The notes under the pieces: generated by a model | What the model was told of the DNA's origin: nothing | The model's input: only the letters and a program-made list of their open reading frames with translations | Database searches by the model: none | Translations under genes and position numbers: made by a program | DNA from: Planctomycetaceae bacterium | GTDB taxonomy: Bacteria; Planctomycetota; Phycisphaerae; Phycisphaerales; UBA1924 | Length of the DNA: 60,248 bases | Assembly (NCBI GenBank): GCA_027487735.1 | Contig: JAIYDA010000024.1 | Coordinates: 1-60,248, forward strand | Direction of reading: 5' to 3' | Shown here: positions 57,357 through 60,248 of the stretch, one piece after another | Position numbering within the stretch: the first letter of the stretch is position 1 | Layout of the letters: every line of letters starts with the position of its first letter

Positions 57357-60089
57357 TCAGCGAGCGTCGGTTGGGCGCATGGTGCGGAGGGTGAGTTCGC
57401 CCGTGGTCAGCACGCTCAGCTGCGTCCAGCCTGTGGTGGGGGTGGCGAGCCAGTGGGCGGTTTGCGAGCGCGGCCCGCCCAGGCGCGGGTCGAGCAGGCG
57501 GGATGGGCCTGTGCTTTGCAGCACCACGCGGGCACGAGCCGCGGAGAGGAGCGCGATGCCGCCTGGGTTCGCGGCTCCGTGGTGTGGCGCTTCGATCGCG
57601 GCGAGGGGAGCGAGGGGCGCGATGCGCTGGGCAACCTCGCGGGCCGCGTCGTTCTGCACGTCTCCACAGAGCAGCACGTGGGTGGTGGAGCCATCGCGCA
57701 GCGTGAGGGTGAAGAGGAGCACGAGCGAGGTGTCGTTGTCGCTGAGTGTGCTGCCGATGGGGGTCGGGGGCCACAGCACCTCGGCGCGCACGGGGGGCGT
57801 GGCGTTGCCCGGCGCGCCAAGCAGCAGCTCGTGGCCCTGGTGCAGGGGCGTGGGCGAGATGTTCGCGGCGCGGAGTGCGGCGAGGATGCTCTGGGGCAAG
57901 GTTTGCGGGGGGTCTTGATCATTCGTTGGCGAGCCCGCGTCAAGAAATCGCTGCGTGAGGAGCAGGTGCCGCACGCCCAGCGGCCCAAGCAGCTCGGGCA
58001 GGCCTGCGCAGTGGTCGCTGTCTGGATGCGAGATCGCGATGGTGGGCACGCGCCATGCGCCCAGTGCGCGGCAGGCGGCGAGCACGCCCGGGCTGGTGCG
58101 GGCCCAGCGCGCGGGCTTGGCGTCCCACAGCAGCGTGTGGTGGCGCGTGCGCACGAGCATGCAGGTGCCATCGCCCACGTCGAGCATGTCGATGCGCAGC
58201 AGCACGTCGCTGGGCAGGCGTGTGCGCACGTGCCATGCAAGGGGCAAAGCAAGCAGCGCGAGCGCAAGGGGAGCAGCAACCGCAGCGCGGGGCACCTCGC
58301 ACGCGTGCTTCCTTAGCCCAAAGCGGGCCCACAGGGCGAGCGCGCCCGTGGCAGGCAGCGCCCACCACCAGGGCGTGGTGGGCACCCAGAGCCAGGCGAG
58401 CGGGAGCGTGTCGAGCGCGCGCACCGTGTGCATGACCAGGTGCGAAAGCCCAGAGAGCACGGGCCCACTCACCAACGTGCTGACAAACGCTCCCGCCTGC
58501 GGCACCAGCGCGCCGCACACACCAGCGATGATGCTCGCGAGCACCCCCACCACCAGCAGCACCACAAACACGGGCGCGAGCAGGAGCGATGCAAGGAGCC
58601 CAACGGGGCTGACGAGCCCCACGCTTGCCATCATCCAGGGCAGGCTCACGAGCCAGCACATCACGCTCGATGCGGAGAGCAGCCGCGCGCCCCGAAACAG
58701 GCGCGTGGGCAAAGGCAGGTTCTCTTGCACCACGCCGCGTGGGGGCAGCCCAGCGAAGCGCTGCGCAAAGGGCTGCTGGGCCCACAGCAGCAATGCGGTG
58801 AGCCCGAGGCTGAGCTGAAACCCCAGGTCGCTAAAGATGATGGGCTGGGCGAGCAGCAGGAGCGCGGCTCCAAGGCCCAGCACACAAAGCGTGTCGGGCT
58901 TGCGGCCTGTGCTCTGCGTGCCCAGCACCAGCAGCGTGAGCACCACCGCCCGCAGCAGCGCGGGCGAGAGGGGCGTGAGGCTTGCGTAGAGCACCAGCGC
59001 GAGCGCGACGAGCAAAGGCTCGAGCCAGCCTCGATCGCCCAGCAGGCGCAGCAGCCAGAGCGCGACCATCGCGATGATGGTGAGGTGAAAGCCCGAGATG
59101 GCAACAAGGTGGATGATCCCCACGCGAGCGAACGCAGAGAGGGCCTGCTCGTCGCGCGTTTCGCTCTCGCCCAGCAGCAGCAGCGAGAGCAGCCAGCGGG
59201 CCTTGGGGTCTGTCGGCAAGCTCGCGAGCACGGCTAGCCTGCCGCGCTCGCGCAGCGCGAGGGCGGAGGCGAGCAGGCCGTCGGTCGCACGGGCGTGGGT
59301 GGTCGCTTCCACGGGTGTTGCAAGCTCCCACGAGCTGAGCGTGAGCGTGCCGGCGTCGCGGTCTACGCGGGCGCGGGCCTCGCGGTCGGGCTCGCCTGGG
59401 TTGCTGGTTGGGCGCGGTGCAGAGAACCTGCCCAGAAGGCGCACGCGCGTGCCTGGGGTGATGGCTGCGGGTGGGGGCTCGCGCGAGGGGGTGCTCACGC
59501 GCACGCGGAGGCGACCGCGCGCGGCGGAGACCTCCTGCGGCGCATGCGCCTGCGCACGCAGAGCGAGCGTGAAGATGGTGGCGGGCTGCGAGGGCACGCC
59601 CGCGAGGGGCGGGGCACTCAGCGTGCGCGGAGACTCGAGCACGATGCCCTCGACGTGCACGATTGCGCCCTCAGTCGCGGCGAGTGTCGCGCCGGGCGCA
59701 CGGGCGACGAGCGCACCCCACGCCGCGGCACCAAGCAAGCCGCAGCAGAGCAGCGCGAGGGCCCAGCGAGGCGTGCGCCCGCGCAGACCAGCCGCGATGA
59801 GGAGCAGCACAGCGCACGCAATGAGCAGGGCCGGTGCGTGCCAGGCGTGCCACGCGGGCAGCGGCGTCTGCGCGGCAGCGGCGATGCCAAGCACGAGCGC
59901 ACCAAGCACGCCAAACACGCGTGCGCGGGCCCAGGCGACGGTGCCCTCGCGCGAGAGGCCGCTTGGCGCATGGGGGTTGGTGGCAAAGGGCGAGGACACC
60001 GGGGCATGATTGGGCCCGACTTCGCGTGGTTGGCGGTGATCGGGCGAGGTCGGGCGACAATGGTTCAGATTGCGAGCAATCGCGGGCAT
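57357..60089 (-). CDS. comEC: ComEC/Rec2 DNA-uptake channel protein
   Basis: ComEC moves single-stranded DNA across the inner membrane in transformation. The 910-residue product has an N-terminal membrane part and a DUF4131/OB-like region (about 120-250). The competence domain includes 'HLVAISGFHLTIIAMVALWL', which has the conserved SGxH. The C-terminal metallo-beta-lactamase domain has 'DMLDVGDGTCMLV', 'TIAISHPDSDHCAGLPELLG' and 'IEAPHHGAANPGG', so the nuclease-like residues are retained. Together with the secretion/pilin operon it hints at natural competence, though no ComEA is seen. The start is uncertain (ATG at 60089; an earlier frame start at 60128). Bases 60090-60248 hold nothing I can support. 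Confidence 0.93.
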   Translation of the reverse strand: MPAIARNLNHCRPTSPDHRQPREVGPNHAPVSSPFATNPHAPSGLSREGTVAWARARVFGVLGALVLGIAAAAQTPLPAWHAWHAPALLIACAVLLLIAAGLRGRTPRWALALLCCGLLGAAAWGALVARAPGATLAATEGAIVHVEGIVLESPRTLSAPPLAGVPSQPATIFTLALRAQAHAPQEVSAARGRLRVRVSTPSREPPPAAITPGTRVRLLGRFSAPRPTSNPGEPDREARARVDRDAGTLTLSSWELATPVEATTHARATDGLLASALALRERGRLAVLASLPTDPKARWLLSLLLLGESETRDEQALSAFARVGIIHLVAISGFHLTIIAMVALWLLRLLGDRGWLEPLLVALALVLYASLTPLSPALLRAVVLTLLVLGTQSTGRKPDTLCVLGLGAALLLLAQPIIFSDLGFQLSLGLTALLLWAQQPFAQRFAGLPPRGVVQENLPLPTRLFRGARLLSASSVMCWLVSLPWMMASVGLVSPVGLLASLLLAPVFVVLLVVGVLASIIAGVCGALVPQAGAFVSTLVSGPVLSGLSHLVMHTVRALDTLPLAWLWVPTTPWWWALPATGALALWARFGLRKHACEVPRAAVAAPLALALLALPLAWHVRTRLPSDVLLRIDMLDVGDGTCMLVRTRHHTLLWDAKPARWARTSPGVLAACRALGAWRVPTIAISHPDSDHCAGLPELLGPLGVRHLLLTQRFLDAGSPTNDQDPPQTLPQSILAALRAANISPTPLHQGHELLLGAPGNATPPVRAEVLWPPTPIGSTLSDNDTSLVLLFTLTLRDGSTTHVLLCGDVQNDAAREVAQRIAPLAPLAAIEAPHHGAANPGGIALLSAARARVVLQSTGPSRLLDPRLGGPRSQTAHWLATPTTGWTQLSVLTTGELTLRTMRPTDAR

Positions 60090-60248
60090 GGCAACGGGCG
60101 TTTCGGGCCCGGCGGGGACAGCGAGCAAGCGCGAAAAACCGCCCGCACACCCACCTGTTCGGAAGAAGATAGGTATCGTCGATCGCTACACTCGCACCGC
60201 AAATCCCGCTCCAAACAGACCGCGAACGTAGCGGTTTCGGAGCGTGGC

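Overview
The window looks like chromosomal DNA of a high-GC planctomycete, most likely of the Phycisphaerae. This is an inference from a long exported RHS-type protein with an N-terminal region of a kind I associate with that class, a slimmed type II secretion/type IV pilin operon, a PhoH2 protein, a bacterial GH35 enzyme, and dense palindromic intergenic repeats. I made no database comparison. Genes are closely packed, often with 1-4 base overlaps. Several start codons are preceded at 5-6 bases by a -10-like hexamer instead of a Shine-Dalgarno site.

Layout. 1-4560: the first 1520 codons of a giant exported RHS/YD-type protein on the minus strand, running off the left edge. 4908-11212: a plus-strand secretion operon (gspD, gspE, GspC-, GspL- and GspM-like proteins, TPR lipoprotein). 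11415-13634: a small accessory patch on the minus strand with an Imm11-family immunity protein, two orphan immunity-like genes, a broken IS1595-type transposase and a 72-base copy of the end of tadA. 13563-27530: housekeeping genes (tadA, rplM-rpsI, acyltransferase, VTT protein, miaA, der, a QueD-like gene, a metallo-beta-lactamase-fold protein, dnaA with a possible origin, mutM, a Nif3-like gene). 27731-45702: GH35 glycosidase, outer-membrane efflux protein, ppdK, pabB, upp, PDZ protein, ogt, a small FmdB-like protein, fmt with a zincin-like partner, phoH2, thiG. 45838-47697: an AAA ATPase plus PIN-domain pair, more AT-rich by eye and probably acquired; it resembles the layout of two-gene defence systems. 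47751-60089: DUF58 protein, a TetR-controlled RND efflux operon, GT2 glycosyltransferase, MFS exporter, FabZ-like dehydratase and ComEC.

The most striking structure is non-coding. There is a family of about 145-base elements made of two facing, covarying hairpins (32685, 40708, 56607, plus single hairpins at 15057 and 48794). A 223-base mirrored set of six hairpins lies at 40071-40293. Several loci hold short tandem-unit arrays facing their own inverted copies (21748, 26134, 42704, 51971). In several of these the paired bases differ between copies but stay complementary, which points to selection on, or mobility of, folded nucleic acid.

Coordinates of start codons are uncertain where stated. 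No rRNA, tRNA or CRISPR array was recognised.
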